A program made the translations under genes and the position numbers. Shown here piece by piece: positions 13,095-13,747 of a stretch of DNA of 13,747 nucleotides (position 1 is the first letter of the stretch; each line of letters starts with the position of its first letter). The notes under the pieces were generated by a model. It did not search any database and was not told the DNA's origin. It saw nothing but the letters and a program-made list of their open reading frames with translations. The stretch lies in assembly GCA_002435595.1 (NCBI GenBank), contig DJBL01000018.1, positions 13,901-27,647 of the forward strand, given 5' to 3'. This stretch comes from Stenotrophomonas maltophilia (GTDB lineage: Bacteria; Pseudomonadota; Gammaproteobacteria; Xanthomonadales; Xanthomonadaceae).

Positions 13095-13747
13095 CCCTGT
13101 CGCCCGTCCCCATCGGCGTGCTCGTTGTTGATGACCACCCCCTGCTGCGCGACGGCCTGGCCGCACTGCTTGGCATGCAGGCCGACATGCGGCTGTTGGG
13201 CGAAGCGGCCGATGGCGAGGAAGCGGTCGCCCAGTACGTGGCCCTGCGCCCGGACGTGGTGCTGATGGACCTGCAGCTGCCACGCGTGGACGGCGTGGAG
13301 GCCATCACCCGGATCCGCCGCCACGACCCGCGCGCACGCATCATCGTGCTCACCACCTACCGTGGCGACGTGCGTGCGGTGCGCGCCCTGCAGGCCGGCG
13401 CCAGCGGCTACCTGCTCAAGGACATGCTGCGCCACGAGCTGATCGACACCATCCGCACCGTGCATGGCGGTCGCCGTGCCGGCATTCCCGCGACGCTGGC
13501 GGCCAGCATCGCCGCGCACGTGGTCGAAGACAGCCTGTCCCCGCGCGAAACCGAAGTGCTGGGCCACGTGGCCGCCGGACGCTCGAACAAGGCGATCGGC
13601 GAGCAGATGCGGATCTCCGAGCAGACGGTGAAGGCGCACATGAAGAACATCATGGAGAAGCTGGGCGCACGCGACCGTACCCACGCGGTGACCCAGGCGC
13701 TCAAGCGCGGCATCATCAGCCTGGACGATGCCCAGGCCGATGGCGAC
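13091..13747 (+). CDS. LuxR/NarL-family response regulator (3' end beyond window)
   Basis: 219 codons are readable with no stop before the window edge, so the gene is truncated on the right, probably only slightly. It is the cytoplasmic partner of the kinase. Residues 1-125 form a receiver domain with acidic residues Asp14-Asp15, phosphoacceptor Asp60 (LMDLQLP), Thr88 and Lys110 (LLKD). Residues about 148-212 form a LuxR/GerE-type helix-turn-helix, with LSPRETEVLGHVAAG, NKAIGEQMRIS and TVKAHMKNIMEKLG all intact. The ATG at 13091 has GGAG 7 nt upstream and overlaps the kinase stop as ATGA. The divergent DoxX-like gene and the dyads at 9989-10051 are the nearest candidate targets. Confidence 0.95.
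   Translation, partial: MTLSPVPIGVLVVDDHPLLRDGLAALLGMQADMRLLGEAADGEEAVAQYVALRPDVVLMDLQLPRVDGVEAITRIRRHDPRARIIVLTTYRGDVRAVRALQAGASGYLLKDMLRHELIDTIRTVHGGRRAGIPATLAASIAAHVVEDSLSPRETEVLGHVAAGRSNKAIGEQMRISEQTVKAHMKNIMEKLGARDRTHAVTQALKRGIISLDDAQADGD

Overview
This is a GC-rich, densely coded chromosomal segment. The left edge carries short GTAG-headed inverted repeats of the SMAG REP type, which are characteristic of Stenotrophomonas. Together with the gene families present, this points to Stenotrophomonas or a close Xanthomonadaceae (Lysobacteraceae) relative. I see no rRNA, tRNA, CRISPR array, phage gene or insertion sequence.

Layout. Positions 1-104 hold a SMAG cluster. Two minus-strand genes follow: a zinc-independent MDR-type oxidoreductase (105-1082) and a tryptophan-rich multi-pass membrane protein (1173-1946). 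A divergent plus-strand gene at 2108-3100 encodes a cofactor-free (non-heme) chloroperoxidase-type alpha/beta hydrolase. It has an optional Tat signal and ends at a strong rho-independent terminator (3126-3154).

From 9969 down to 3185 all seven genes lie on the minus strand, and the last six are nearly contiguous. In transcription order they are: a small DoxX-like membrane protein, a short AraC-type regulator, a YcaC-like isochorismatase-family hydrolase, a second DoxX protein, a YtcJ-like amidohydrolase with a Tat signal and a His/Cys-rich tail, an alginate-export-family outer-membrane channel, and an MFS transporter with a C-terminal ABM-like domain. The junctions from the AraC gene onward are +25, +2, -4, about -22 and -7 nt, so this looks like a translationally coupled operon. 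A plausible reading is a nutrient or xenobiotic module: outer-membrane entry, periplasmic or cytoplasmic amide hydrolysis, transport across the inner membrane and cytoplasmic hydrolase processing, under AraC control. The substrate is unknown. This operon is the best candidate here for an undescribed system.

The right end, divergent from that run, is a two-component system. It comprises a 1006-residue hybrid-free histidine kinase with a large periplasmic propeller sensor (10074-13094) and an ATGA-overlapping LuxR/NarL-type response regulator (13091 to the window edge). The divergent region 9970-10073 holds dyad symmetries that may be operators.

Two enzymes in the window, the hydrolase at 2108 and the amidohydrolase ending at 6084, share an unusual layout. 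Each has a twin-arginine leader followed by an internal Met with a better Shine-Dalgarno than the outer start. This could reflect dual localisation or a wrong outer start.
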